From Gottschalkia acidurici 9a (GTDB lineage Bacteria; Bacillota; Clostridia; Tissierellales; Gottschalkiaceae), in assembly GCF_000299355.1 (NCBI RefSeq), contig NC_018664.1, forward strand, positions 124,001-188,000: 64,000 nucleotides of DNA. The letters run 5' to 3'. This document shows, one piece after another, positions 36,799-47,110 of this stretch. Positions within the stretch are counted from its first letter, which is position 1. Every line of letters begins with the position of its first letter. The notes under the pieces are model-generated. The model ran no database searches. It had not been told where the DNA came from and worked only from the letters and a program-made list of their open reading frames with translations. The position numbers were made by a program, and so were the translations under genes.

Positions 36799-37082
36799 GT
36801 TGTAAAAAAAAACTTGTTATAATAAAATATTATTTAATGAAAAATTTAAAAATTACTTTCTTTGATAAGCTTTTCTGAAACATCTTAATGATTATGCTTA
36901 TAGAGATAAATAGTGTAGATCCTTATGAAGTTAAAAGAAGTCTTTATCTCTACTATAATCTATACTTAGTTTTATCAGAGCTTCATAGACAGTATTTCCT
37001 GAGCGATGTTTTAAGATAGAGTATAGTAAAGTTTTTCATGGTTTGAAATTCAATTGACGATTTAAAGGGAGGGATGTCTAAA

Positions 37083-37889
37083 ATGGATAATAGACCTATA
37101 GGTATATTTGACTCAGGCATAGGCGGATTAACAGTTTTAAAAGAAATATCAGAGCAACTTCCACATGAAGATATAATATATTTTGGAGATACTGCAAGAG
37201 TTCCATATGGAACAAGATCAACGGAAACAGTTATAAAATATTCCTTTCAATGTATAAAATTTTTACTAAGTAAAAATATAAAGGCGATAGTGATAGCATG
37301 CAATACGGCTACATCAGCAGCGCTAAAAACTGCACTAGAGCACTTTGATGTACCAATAATAGGGGTAATAGATCCAGGAGTAAAAACAGCGGTAGCTACA
37401 ACTAAGAATAATAAAATAGGAATAATAGGAACTACTGGAACTATAAATAGTGAAGCTTACCAAAAAGGAATAAGAAAGCTAAACAAATCAGCAGAAGTAA
37501 TAGGGATAGCTTGCCCTCTATTTGTTCCGATAGTTGAAGATGGATGGGAAGATACAGAAATAGCTATGATGACAGCTGAGAAATATCTAATAGAGTTAAA
37601 AGAACATAATATAGATACTTTAGTATTAGGATGTACACATTATCCTATACTTAGATACACGTTATCTAAAGTTATGGGAGATAACGTAAATTTAGTAAAT
37701 CCTGCATATGAAACGGCTAAGGAAGTAAAGCAATTATTGAAGTCGAAGGATATGCTTTCAAATAAAGCGGATAAGTCAAAGCAAGAATTTTATGTAAGTG
37801 ATGATCCAGAGAAATTTAGAAGAATAGGTGGAAATATTTTAAATAAGAATATTGTAGATATAGAAATGGTAGAGATTGAAAACTTGTAG
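37083..37889 (+). CDS. murI: Glutamate racemase
   Basis: 268 residues from the ATG at 37083, nine bases after GGGAGGG; the upstream ATG at 37074 touches that site. It makes D-glutamate for peptidoglycan. The substrate region GIFDSGIGGLTVLKEI and the two catalytic cysteines in ACNTATSAAL and LGCTHYPIL are present. It is followed by two co-directional small genes. Confidence 0.96.
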   Translation: MDNRPIGIFDSGIGGLTVLKEISEQLPHEDIIYFGDTARVPYGTRSTETVIKYSFQCIKFLLSKNIKAIVIACNTATSAALKTALEHFDVPIIGVIDPGVKTAVATTKNNKIGIIGTTGTINSEAYQKGIRKLNKSAEVIGIACPLFVPIVEDGWEDTEIAMMTAEKYLIELKEHNIDTLVLGCTHYPILRYTLSKVMGDNVNLVNPAYETAKEVKQLLKSKDMLSNKADKSKQEFYVSDDPEKFRRIGGNILNKNIVDIEMVEIENL

Positions 37890-37909
37890 AATAGATCGGA
37901 GGATAAAAG

Positions 37910-38323
37910 TTGAAAGAAGTTACACTTAAGATAATAGGAATTCAGACCACATCAGATGGAGAAGAAGATACTATGGAACTGACTACTAGAGGGAAGTTTT
38001 ACGAGAAGTTAGGAAGCTATTTTATAGTATATGATGAAAGTGAAATATCAGGTATGGAGGGAGCAACTACCACATTAAAAATCCAAGGTAGAAAAGTTCT
38101 TATGAAAAGATTTGGAACAAGTAATTCAAGTATGATATTTGAAAGAGGAAAAAAACATACATGTGAATATGCAACTCCATATGGGAATATGGACATGGAT
38201 GTAGTAACAAATCATATAGATGTAGATGTAAACGAAAATGGGACAGGAAAAATTGAGATAAAATATAAATTAAATATAATGGGGTCTGAGGTAAACAACA
38301 AACTATCTGTAGATATAATGTAA
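37910..38323 (+). CDS. DUF1934 (YwiB-like) beta-barrel protein
   Basis: 137 residues from a TTG behind GGAGGAT. It looks like DUF1934, a calycin-like beta-barrel family of unknown function: DTMELTTRGKFYEK, ATTTLKIQGRKVLMKRFG and YATPYGNMDMDVVT are typical. It lies 20 bases after murI and 29 before the next gene. Confidence 0.85.
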   Translation: MKEVTLKIIGIQTTSDGEEDTMELTTRGKFYEKLGSYFIVYDESEISGMEGATTTLKIQGRKVLMKRFGTSNSSMIFERGKKHTCEYATPYGNMDMDVVTNHIDVDVNENGTGKIEIKYKLNIMGSEVNNKLSVDIM

Positions 38324-38352
38324 AATAGATTTAGAAGAATAGAGGGATTTAT

Positions 38353-38973
38353 TTGGCAGGACTCATATTAGAAGGAGTTTGTACTTCAGGAAAAAGTACA
38401 ATATTAAAGTATATATCTAATAATGAAAGATATATAAGAATGGAAACTAAAATTCAATTGAACGAATTTATGACAGAAAGAGTAATAGAGTATCCTAGAC
38501 CTAAAATAGAAGAGAGGATAAAGCTACTGCAGAATTATGTAGAAATAATAGATAATCTAAATTCAAACTTCTATAATTCAAGGTTTAAGAGAATACAACA
38601 ATCGGAAGTCAAGCCATGTTACTTATTAGAAAGGTTTCATCTAACACATTCAGTAGAAGAATTAAACTTTTTACCATTTAAAGATATAGACAAAAAATTA
38701 AACGAGCTAAACTTTAAGCTCGTTATATTAACTATAGATGAAAATATTATATCTAAAAGATTAGAAGATTCCTTTAAAAGAAGAAATAATAGCTGGTATA
38801 GATATATAATGTCTTTTGAAGGAATTGAGTACGCTAGCGAAAAGTATAAAAATATGCAAGAAAAGCTTGTAGAACATAGCAAATTATCAGTACTAGATAC
38901 TAAAATAATAAATACGTCAAAATGCAATTGGCAAGAGTATACAAATGAAATACTAGATTTTTGGATGAGCTAG
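38353..38973 (+). CDS. P-loop protein similar to small nucleotide or nucleoside kinases
   Basis: 206 residues from a TTG start with AGAGGGA upstream. The Walker A motif GVCTSGKST at residues 8-16 opens the protein. A central YLLERFHLTHSVE and the late RNNSWYRYIMSFEG resemble parts of the thymidylate/deoxynucleoside kinase fold, but no full signature is seen. The substrate is unknown. It ends 5 bases before a convergent gene, with a hairpin covering both ends. Confidence 0.65.
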   Translation: MAGLILEGVCTSGKSTILKYISNNERYIRMETKIQLNEFMTERVIEYPRPKIEERIKLLQNYVEIIDNLNSNFYNSRFKRIQQSEVKPCYLLERFHLTHSVEELNFLPFKDIDKKLNELNFKLVILTIDENIISKRLEDSFKRRNNSWYRYIMSFEGIEYASEKYKNMQEKLVEHSKLSVLDTKIINTSKCNWQEYTNEILDFWMS

Positions 38974-38997
38974 AATGTTTATCTCCTTAAACATTCT
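38972..38997. terminator. Hairpin between convergent genes
   Basis: AGAATGTTTA pairs with TAAACATTCT across the stop codon of the minus-strand gene. There is no strong T run. Confidence 0.4.
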
Positions 38998-40604
38998 GTA
39001 GCTATATCATTTGCAGCTATCATTCCAGTCTGATAAGCTCCGTTTTGCCAACCATGAGAGTTAGAAGTATGCTCACCAGCAAAGAATAATCTATTATCAT
39101 ATTCTGGTGTAATCATAGAGTAAGAGAACAATCTTTTTTGCTCAGGTTGGAAGTAAAGGAAGCACCCTAACTCATAAGGTTCACTTCTCCAGTTTATAGA
39201 AGCATATCCATCTACTATAGAATCGAGATATCCAGGACGAAGGCCATGCACTTCTTCCACTTGTCTCATTACTAAGTCTACTCTTCTTTCTATAGGTAAA
39301 TTACCAATTCGATCTGCATCTTTACTAACGTTGTAAGAAGCAAGTAAGACACCAGGAGTATCATTAGGTGCATAGTCAGGATACCATATAGATGCTATAG
39401 GTAAGTCAGTAAAAGACCCACCACCTACAATCCTTCCGGAAGGGTTATCCTCTTGCCAAAATCTTTTATTACATAAAAGTAGAGTTTTTTGAGCATTAAC
39501 ATAATATGTTTCTCTTATAGCTTGAAATTTCTTTTGTGAGAATAAAGGAAAAGTATCAACAGTTCTAAGGGCACTAAAAGGTATAGCACAAATTACATAG
39601 TCAAAACTTTCATCTTTAAGCTTTTTAGAATCTGTATTTCTAGATCTTAGTATCACACTATTATCAGATCCTTGATAAATACCTTCCACAGGGTGATTTA
39701 GCTTAAAAGTAACATTTCCTAAATCACTATTAGATATATTGCCGTATTCGGTAGGATTAGGACTAGTTAGTGAATTATAAAAAGCAAAAGGTAATCTAGA
39801 AAATCCTCCCACTACTTTATAAAGATTTGAAAAGACTAAACCCATATATTCATTTAAAATTTCAATATGAGAGTCATACCAAAAACCAAAAGTCATGGGA
39901 TCTACACTAGATAACATATCTATAGCACCATCACTAAGTTTGAGCATTTCCATGGCTTTTCTAGTACTAGTATAGTCCCAAAATTCTATTATTGAGTCAT
40001 ACTTAGGCTTAGTTTGTAGAAGCTCCTTACGAATTTCAGGAGGAATAGTTAATAATAGACCTTCACCCACATAGTCAAAGAGATCAGTCCAAGGTACTTT
40101 AGTTTCCCAATTAGCCATAGGGAATTGAGGATATATGTATTTGGATACTTCTTCACCATTTGGATCATTTCTGACTCTGACTCCTCTTACATATTTAAAA
40201 GCTTCTGGAGAAGACTGTATAAAAGGAGTAGTAGTTAATTTAAACATGTTAATATAGTGCCAAGTAGTTTCGTGAGATACAGGAATTCTCATAGGTCCTA
40301 ACTCACCATAATATTTTCCACTCTTATCGAAGTAGTAAGTACGAATTCTACCACCTATACGATTGGTGGCCTCAAATATTTTAATATCAAATCCTAATTT
40401 TCTAAGCTCAAAAGCAGCGGCAAGACCAGCAGCACCAGCACCAATTATTCCAACCTTAACCCCCTTAAATCGACCTGGATTAGCTATGGTAGTAATGTTT
40501 TGAGGAGGCCCTAGACAACTCAAAATACAATCATAGTCTTCAACTCTATTTAATTCTTTTAATTCATTTAAAATCATTTCATGTCTTTGTGCATCCGTAA
40601 CCAA
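38979..40604 (-). CDS. Flavin monoamine oxidase family protein
   Basis: 541 residues from a TTG at 40604, nine bases after AAGGAG. The FAD-binding VGIIGAGAAGLAAAFELRKLG with IFEATNRIGGRIRT lies near residue 50, after an N-terminal extension. The C-terminal FAD segment FFAGEHTSNSHGWQNGAYQTG is intact. The fold oxidises amines or L-amino acids, using O2 in known members; the acceptor in an anaerobe is open. Its ribosome site lies in a terminator-like hairpin shared with the upstream ECF gene. Confidence 0.9.
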   Translation of the reverse strand: MVTDAQRHEMILNELKELNRVEDYDCILSCLGPPQNITTIANPGRFKGVKVGIIGAGAAGLAAAFELRKLGFDIKIFEATNRIGGRIRTYYFDKSGKYYGELGPMRIPVSHETTWHYINMFKLTTTPFIQSSPEAFKYVRGVRVRNDPNGEEVSKYIYPQFPMANWETKVPWTDLFDYVGEGLLLTIPPEIRKELLQTKPKYDSIIEFWDYTSTRKAMEMLKLSDGAIDMLSSVDPMTFGFWYDSHIEILNEYMGLVFSNLYKVVGGFSRLPFAFYNSLTSPNPTEYGNISNSDLGNVTFKLNHPVEGIYQGSDNSVILRSRNTDSKKLKDESFDYVICAIPFSALRTVDTFPLFSQKKFQAIRETYYVNAQKTLLLCNKRFWQEDNPSGRIVGGGSFTDLPIASIWYPDYAPNDTPGVLLASYNVSKDADRIGNLPIERRVDLVMRQVEEVHGLRPGYLDSIVDGYASINWRSEPYELGCFLYFQPEQKRLFSYSMITPEYDNRLFFAGEHTSNSHGWQNGAYQTGMIAANDIATECLRR

Positions 40605-40657
40605 AAAAATCAACTCCTTAGTCAATATAGTAAATTATATTAACTAAGGAGTTGATT
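40603..40657 (-). promoter_or_regulatory. Attenuator-like hairpin holding the Shine-Dalgarno of the amine oxidase gene
   Basis: AATCAACTCCTTAGT (40608-40622) and ACTAAGGAGTTGATT (40643-40657) are a perfect 15-bp inverted repeat. Read on the minus strand the hairpin is followed by a run of T, like an intrinsic terminator. Its second arm contains AAGGAG, the ribosome site of the amine oxidase gene. Confidence 0.65.
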
Positions 40658-40665
40658 AATGACAC

Positions 40666-41190
40666 CTATATGTATCTAACAGATATATTACTGTTTCTAT
40701 AATAAGCTTTAACTAATATAGGTACTAATATAATTTGTATAATTATAGCAGGCCAAGCATATATAAAGGCAGCTTTTAGAAAAGTAGTAAATCCAAGCTC
40801 AAATCCAAATAATTGACCTAATAAGTAGCTAAAAGCACCACCAGCTAGTCTGCCAATAATCATACTAAAAACAAGAGAAGGTAGGATGGTGATCTTTAAG
40901 AAATTAAAAAATACTCCTGCTAAAAGACCATATATTCCAAGCTCAAGCATCATAACGAAGACTATAGGAACAGATGGCATTCCAGACACAATAAGATTTA
41001 ATACTGGAGCCAGAATTCCAACTAAAAGTCCCCAAAAAGGACCAACTATAAATCCCGCTAATAATACCGGTAAGTGCATAGGAGAAAAAATAGTGCCGTC
41101 AATTCCAGTCATATGAAATATAGATGAAAACAAAAGAGTCAAACCTAAAAGGACTCCAGATAAAACTAAATTTTTAATTTTAAAACTCAT
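40666..41190 (-). CDS. ECF transporter S component
   Basis: 174 residues with about six hydrophobic helices. The segment IFSPMHLPVLLAGFIVGPFWGLLVG is typical of substrate-capture (S) subunits of energy-coupling-factor vitamin transporters. The ATPase and T subunits are not in the window, as usual for group II systems that share a module. The substrate is not known. It is upstream of the amine oxidase gene. Confidence 0.85.
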   Translation of the reverse strand: MSFKIKNLVLSGVLLGLTLLFSSIFHMTGIDGTIFSPMHLPVLLAGFIVGPFWGLLVGILAPVLNLIVSGMPSVPIVFVMMLELGIYGLLAGVFFNFLKITILPSLVFSMIIGRLAGGAFSYLLGQLFGFELGFTTFLKAAFIYAWPAIIIQIILVPILVKAYYRNSNISVRYI

Positions 41191-41220
41191 AAAAACTCTC
41201 CTTTGTATTGAAAATTGTAT

Positions 41221-41241
41221 ATATCTTATTTACCAAGATAT
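41221..41241 (-). promoter_or_regulatory. Possible operator before the ECF gene
   Basis: ATATCTT-ATTTACC-AAGATAT is a perfect inverted repeat with 7-base arms, about 30 bases upstream of the start and just after a possible TATAAT on the minus strand. The rest of 41191-41425 shows nothing clear. Confidence 0.35.
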
Positions 41242-41425
41242 CTTTAATTATATCAGTAAGTTAATAAAAAAATAAAAATGTAACTATATTGTAACATAGA
41301 AGTAATCAAATTATATGAATGTGAGTCGATAATATAAATGGAGTACTATAATTAAAAATTATTTAATTGGAGAAAAGCTCCATTTTACATAGATCTAACT
41401 CAAAATAAGAAAAGGGGGAAAAGTC

Positions 41426-44400
41426 TTGAAAAGAATAATATCAATGTTTTTAGCAATCATTATGCTACTTACTTATATTCCCTTTGGGGATATAGCAATA
41501 GCAAGTGCAGATGGAAAAATAGACATAACTAATATGCAGATAAATACGGAAATAAGAAGGCAAAATTCGAATGGGCAAACCAGCCTTAGAAAAACAGATT
41601 TTGTTGATATCGAAGGTTTTGGGTTTAGGGATGTCACTATAAAGAATGTTAAGATAAAACAATATAGTAGTGATAAACCACCAATACCACAGAAGGAACT
41701 TACAAGTACATTTAATGTAGTGGGAGGAGGTAAGATAAGAGTAACACTTGATGGTGATTCACCTATAGAGTCAAATTTAAATTATAAGGTTGAGATAACT
41801 TATGAATATAAAGAAGATAATGTAACGAAAACAGAGATTGAGGAATCTAAATTTTTTAGTGTAGACAGAAAGCCTGACATTACACATGAACCTAATAAAA
41901 CTGTGCTGAATATAGGTGATGAGATAAGTATAGTAGGAACAGGACTTAAAGATGCTAAACTAAAATTTAAAAAAGGAAATACTATTTCTGAGGCTATGTA
42001 TACTACAAGCTCAGATAACAACATCACGGGAAAAGTAGACAAGGATAAAAATGTAACAACAGGTCTAAATGATATAGTAATAGAAAGTGCACAGGTTTCA
42101 GAATCTGGCTTACCTGTCGCCAAAGTAACATTTATAGAAGCAGTAGAAATAAACTTAGAGTCAACAATAATAGATGTAAGTAATATAACTCCTACAGCTG
42201 GACCAACTACAGGAGGGACAGAAGTAAGAATAACAGGGAAGGGTCTTACGGATACAGCCACAGTAAGATTTGGAGATAATCTAGCTAGAATAATAAAATT
42301 AGAGGATATAGTGGGAAATAGTGAAGAAAAAAGATTAGTAGTTTCAGCCCCAAAATCAGATATAACTGGTCCAGTTACAATTACTATAAATGGAAAAGGA
42401 GTAGGTACGTTCACATATATTGCAACAGGAAATAGTCTCTTAGTAACGGGAATAGCTCCTGACAGAGGTAATGTATTAGGTGGAGATATAGTAGAAATAA
42501 GAGGATTTAACTTTCAACTTACAAAAGGAGATGGAGAAGAAGAGGGTAGAAAATTCATATCAGACGAAGGTACCGGAGACGTTGAAATTAGTGATGGAGA
42601 CGAGGTATTAATGTTTAAGAAAGATGTTTCAAAAGAAAAAATAGGATTTAAGAGACCTACAGAAGAAGCTAAGTATAGAACAAGAGCAGTCAAGGTGACT
42701 GTAGGCGGGGAGTCTGCAACGTATAAGTTGGAAGAACCAATTAAAAGTCTAGAGGATTTAACTAGAATGGATCCAAAGACTGGAGAACAGATGTTAAAGA
42801 TAGTTACACCATCAATGGCAGTACAAGAGGATACAGTAGTAAGTCTAGCAGTTGAAGTAATAACTAAATTCTATAAAGATAAGCCAGAAAACTCGGATAA
42901 TGAATTAAAAGATTTAGAAATAGTAGAGAGAGAATTTAGAGAATTTATATATGAAACTGTAAAAATTCCAAAGGTAGAAAAAGTGACTCCTACACTGGGA
43001 TCTACATCTGATGTAGACGATGTGAAAACTCCAGAAGTAGAAGTAAATAGAGATGAGGGAGTAAACTTTCCTACAGTATCAATAAAGGGGGAGAAGTTCT
43101 TAGTTGAAAGTAAAGTTGGAGCAGATGGAGTACGTAAAGTGGAAAGACCTAAAGTATTCGTAGTCCCAAGTGATGTATCAGATAGCGTTATAAAATCAAA
43201 TGTAGGAGTAGATAAATACAGAGCAAAAGTAAGGGAAGTTTCATTAGATTCATCTGGAGAGACAGTAGAAGCAGATGGAGTATTTAATAAATTAGCAACA
43301 AAGATAGTTGCAGAATTACCAGCATATCCACATGAAAAAGAAGGTCCAAAGGATATAGTAATAGTAAATCCTGATGGTGGATATTTAAGAATGAAAGATG
43401 CTTTTATTTATAAGAAACCGTCTACCGAACCAGAAATAATAGAAATAAAACCAATGAAAGTAAATGCAAAAGGTGGAGAAAAGATAACTATAGAAGGAAA
43501 AAATATAGATCCACTTGTAAGCGACATAATAGTAACTATAGATGGAGAAGTTTCTAAAATAGAAAAAATAGACAGAGTAATAACTAATGAAGAAAATAGA
43601 CAAATAATCACAGTGGTAACTCCACCAGGAAAAGCAGGACTGAAAATAGTTCAAGTTATAAATAGAGATGGTGGAACAGCTACATCAGACATATCAAATA
43701 CAGAAACACCGGAAGGAAAATTAAATAGAAAGCTATATTATACTAGAGTAACATCAGCTCCAAAGATAACTGTTATAGCACCGAACTATGGAGGAGCAGG
43801 AGCAAAAGTTATTATAAAAGGAAGCGACTTTGTAATACCTGAAAAAGATGAAGACGATAATCCAATTCCTAACTCCGGTACAAGGGTATGGTTTGGAAAC
43901 CATGAGATAAAAAATGGCGAATCTTATGGAAAAGATAGATTTGGTGAAGAAACAGAAGGAAAAATAGAAATAATAGATACAAAGACTATAGAATTAACTC
44001 TTCCAAGTGGATTACCACTAGGATTCAAAGATGTAATAGTAGAAAATCCAGACACTGCAAGAGATGCAGTTAAAAATGGATTTAATTACTTAGAGCCTCA
44101 AACAAATCCTCAAATATATTCTATAGAACCAAACTACGGAACTATAAATGGTGGGACTATGGTAAAGATAAAAGGAGAAGGCTTTACAGATAATGTGGAA
44201 GTATACTTTGGAGAGAAGAAAGGTATAAAGCCTATAGTAAACGGGGATGGGACAGAAATTATAGTGGAAACACCATCATACCCAATAGATTCTACAAATA
44301 TGGATAATATAAAGGTACATCTAACAGTAGTGAACTATGATGGAGGAGCGAACACAATTGATAATGGATTCGAATATCGAATACCAGGTAGCTTCCCATT

Positions 44401-47104
44401 TATAAATAAAATAGATCCAGCAAGTGGAACTATGGCGGGAAATGATACAGTCGTTATAACTGGTGGAGATTTTAGATATAAAAAGGCTGAGGGTAACGAG
44501 AAGAAAGATAGATATGAAGAGGGAGACGAAATACCAAGGGTATACTTCGGTGGAGAAGAAGCCATAAATGTTAGGTATGCTGGGAATAGTCAATTAATAG
44601 TGACTACACCATCATATAATCAATCAGGAAGGGTAGACGTAGTTATAGTGAATCCAGATGCAGGGACAGCAATATCTAAAGGCGGATTCACCTATGGAAC
44701 GTCTAAACCAACAATAACTAGTATTACGCCATCAGTAATAGATAAAAATGGTGGCACAGTAATAACTATAAAAGGATCAGGATTTATAAAAGGCGAATAT
44801 GAAAACAAGATAGACATAGACACATTAGATTTACAAACTATATTGGGAAATGAAAAAGGTACAAGACAAATAATAGGTGGATTTGCAGAACTAAAAGTAG
44901 GAACTATAGATGTAGTATATGATGCAAGAGATAGCCAAAATCCTACAATAAAAGTTAAAAGTGATTTTGAAGAAAAAGAATTTACTGAAAGAATAAGTAG
45001 AAACAATCCATTATTAGTAGCTATGAAAACTACAAAAGATAGTGAATATCTTGAAGGAATAAAGGTATCAATAGAAGGAAATAACTTAACGGTTACTAGG
45101 AGATTAGCAACAAAAGTAGAGTGGATAGATGGAAACACTCTAGAGATCACGACACCACCAATGGATGGAGTGGGAGAAAGGGATATAGTAATAACAAATA
45201 AAGATGGTGGAGAAGCAAAAGGAAAAGTAACAGTAAAAAATCCAGCAAGTAATCCTAAGATAACAAACATAGAACCTAAGATAGAAAACTATGATGCGAG
45301 TAATGCCTTAGACTTTTATTCAGTAGAATCAACAGCAGAAGGAAATATTACATTCACTATATACGGAAGTGACTTCAGAACAGGAGTAAAAGTTTTAATA
45401 GGGGATCAAGAAGCTCAGATATTAAGTAAGGGGCCAAATGATGATAACCTAATAGTAAGATCTCCAAGAGCAAGAACAACTGATATAGACAAAAAACTTA
45501 TAATAACAATATTAAACGAAGATGGTGGAGTAGTGGCATCAAACGATGCAGAAAAAGTAAAAATAGGAGCTCAGGGAAAGCAAGCATACTATATATATAG
45601 AAATGCAGATAGTTCTCCAAAAGTAACGAAGATAGATCCAAACATAGGAAGTATAAAAGGTGGAGAAAGAGTAGTTATAACTGGAAATGATTTTAGACCA
45701 GAACAAGTAGAAGTAAAATTTGGAGGAAGATTGGCAACAGTTGTACAAAGTGAATCAAGATACGATAGATTAGTAGTAATAACACCACAAGGAGATATGG
45801 TTGGAAAAGTAGATGTTCATATTAAAAATACAAAAGCACTAGGTGAAATAGTAGTAAAAGATGGTTACACATATATCTCATCTCCAATTATAACAAGCAT
45901 AGATCCAGATAGGGTCAAAAATGATGGAGAACATAAAGTAACTATAAAAGGATCAGGATTTATGGAAGGCATAAAAGTAACTATAGGAGACTTAGGGGAC
46001 GTAGCAATAAGTGAATTAGAATTTAAAGACAGTCAAACTATAGAAATGACAATTTCTCCGAAAGTAGAAATAAATTCAAGAGAAGAAAGTGTATTTAGAG
46101 ATGTGACAATAGAAAATCCAGATGGAGGGAAATACACATCAAGGAATGGACTTGAAATTACACATCCTATACCAGATACACCTTCAGGATTTAGAGCAAC
46201 TGCTGGACATGAGAGATCAATAACATTGACATGGGATAAAGTAGAGGATGCAGGAAGATATAAGATATTTGCTTCAAAGTCAGGTAGAAGAAGCGATTAT
46301 GAATTCTTAGGAGAGACTACAGACTTAGAATATATAGTAAAAGACTTAGAACCAGACACAAGATATTACTTTAGACTATGGAGTCTAAATAAATATGGAG
46401 AATCTATAAGTTATGATTATGATGATGCAAGAACTTTCAGAAATAAAGATGATGATGGAAGAAATAAATATGATAACGACACTGAGAGTAGAAAAGATAC
46501 AGTCATAAATTATACAAATGGGGAATTATCAATAAATCTAGCAGATAGATATAACTATGGTCAATATTATCAAGATTTATCAGATGCTAAATATAGTAAC
46601 TATAAAAATATGAGAATAAGTATACCGATAAATGTCGCAAAATCGCTATATGGTAATGTCCAAGTGAAAACACAAGATATATTATTTGATATACCATTAG
46701 GTATATTCAGTGATATCGCTTACTATAAGCAAAATGATGATGCAAATGTAATAGTTACTTTATCAAAATTAGATAGTCAAGAAAAAGGACGAATAACTAA
46801 AGGAATAGAAAGAAATGAAGCAGTACTTGAAGATGGATATGAAATAAAATTTGAAGTGCAAAATGAAAGAGAAGTAACACCTATTGCAGTAAGAGGATCA
46901 GCTTCACTTACAGTCTATACAGACAAAGCAATACCAAATACAAATAGTGTATATATGGGAAGATACTCACCAGAGAGTAACAACTTATTAAGAAACACGG
47001 CAACAGTATCTCAATATGTAGACTATATGACAAATAAAAGAATATATGCAATATACGGCAATATAAATGCCGCAGGAAAGTACACTATAATATATAAAAA
47101 GTAG
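41426..47104 (+). CDS. Giant secreted IPT/TIG-repeat protein with fibronectin type III domain
   Basis: 1892 residues from a TTG behind AAAGGGGGAA. A signal peptide (about 1-29) is followed by some eleven IPT/TIG immunoglobulin-like repeats between about 250 and 1580. They are recognisable by lines such as ITPTAGPTTGGTEVRITGKG, IEPNYGTINGGTMVKIKGEG and IDPNIGSIKGGERVVITGND. A fibronectin type III domain follows at about 1581-1673 (FRATAGHERSITLTWDKV ... LEPDTRYYFRLWSLN). The last 200 residues form a beta domain that in related proteins often precedes SLH repeats. No SLH, LPxTG or membrane anchor is seen. It starts a run of four closely spaced exported-protein genes. Confidence 0.9.
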   Translation: MKRIISMFLAIIMLLTYIPFGDIAIASADGKIDITNMQINTEIRRQNSNGQTSLRKTDFVDIEGFGFRDVTIKNVKIKQYSSDKPPIPQKELTSTFNVVGGGKIRVTLDGDSPIESNLNYKVEITYEYKEDNVTKTEIEESKFFSVDRKPDITHEPNKTVLNIGDEISIVGTGLKDAKLKFKKGNTISEAMYTTSSDNNITGKVDKDKNVTTGLNDIVIESAQVSESGLPVAKVTFIEAVEINLESTIIDVSNITPTAGPTTGGTEVRITGKGLTDTATVRFGDNLARIIKLEDIVGNSEEKRLVVSAPKSDITGPVTITINGKGVGTFTYIATGNSLLVTGIAPDRGNVLGGDIVEIRGFNFQLTKGDGEEEGRKFISDEGTGDVEISDGDEVLMFKKDVSKEKIGFKRPTEEAKYRTRAVKVTVGGESATYKLEEPIKSLEDLTRMDPKTGEQMLKIVTPSMAVQEDTVVSLAVEVITKFYKDKPENSDNELKDLEIVEREFREFIYETVKIPKVEKVTPTLGSTSDVDDVKTPEVEVNRDEGVNFPTVSIKGEKFLVESKVGADGVRKVERPKVFVVPSDVSDSVIKSNVGVDKYRAKVREVSLDSSGETVEADGVFNKLATKIVAELPAYPHEKEGPKDIVIVNPDGGYLRMKDAFIYKKPSTEPEIIEIKPMKVNAKGGEKITIEGKNIDPLVSDIIVTIDGEVSKIEKIDRVITNEENRQIITVVTPPGKAGLKIVQVINRDGGTATSDISNTETPEGKLNRKLYYTRVTSAPKITVIAPNYGGAGAKVIIKGSDFVIPEKDEDDNPIPNSGTRVWFGNHEIKNGESYGKDRFGEETEGKIEIIDTKTIELTLPSGLPLGFKDVIVENPDTARDAVKNGFNYLEPQTNPQIYSIEPNYGTINGGTMVKIKGEGFTDNVEVYFGEKKGIKPIVNGDGTEIIVETPSYPIDSTNMDNIKVHLTVVNYDGGANTIDNGFEYRIPGSFPFINKIDPASGTMAGNDTVVITGGDFRYKKAEGNEKKDRYEEGDEIPRVYFGGEEAINVRYAGNSQLIVTTPSYNQSGRVDVVIVNPDAGTAISKGGFTYGTSKPTITSITPSVIDKNGGTVITIKGSGFIKGEYENKIDIDTLDLQTILGNEKGTRQIIGGFAELKVGTIDVVYDARDSQNPTIKVKSDFEEKEFTERISRNNPLLVAMKTTKDSEYLEGIKVSIEGNNLTVTRRLATKVEWIDGNTLEITTPPMDGVGERDIVITNKDGGEAKGKVTVKNPASNPKITNIEPKIENYDASNALDFYSVESTAEGNITFTIYGSDFRTGVKVLIGDQEAQILSKGPNDDNLIVRSPRARTTDIDKKLIITILNEDGGVVASNDAEKVKIGAQGKQAYYIYRNADSSPKVTKIDPNIGSIKGGERVVITGNDFRPEQVEVKFGGRLATVVQSESRYDRLVVITPQGDMVGKVDVHIKNTKALGEIVVKDGYTYISSPIITSIDPDRVKNDGEHKVTIKGSGFMEGIKVTIGDLGDVAISELEFKDSQTIEMTISPKVEINSREESVFRDVTIENPDGGKYTSRNGLEITHPIPDTPSGFRATAGHERSITLTWDKVEDAGRYKIFASKSGRRSDYEFLGETTDLEYIVKDLEPDTRYYFRLWSLNKYGESISYDYDDARTFRNKDDDGRNKYDNDTESRKDTVINYTNGELSINLADRYNYGQYYQDLSDAKYSNYKNMRISIPINVAKSLYGNVQVKTQDILFDIPLGIFSDIAYYKQNDDANVIVTLSKLDSQEKGRITKGIERNEAVLEDGYEIKFEVQNEREVTPIAVRGSASLTVYTDKAIPNTNSVYMGRYSPESNNLLRNTATVSQYVDYMTNKRIYAIYGNINAAGKYTIIYKK

Positions 47105-47110
47105 GGGTGT

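Noticed and set aside
36888-37020. A 43-codon open frame (MIMLIEINSVDPYEVKRSLY...) between ypeB and murI
   Set aside because: It has no ribosome site and lies partly over an inverted repeat (TAGAGATAAA/TTTATCTCTA); length is within chance.
41800-45748. Several long minus-strand frames opposite the giant TIG gene
   Set aside because: They arise from the repeated codon pattern of the TIG domains and have no start signals.
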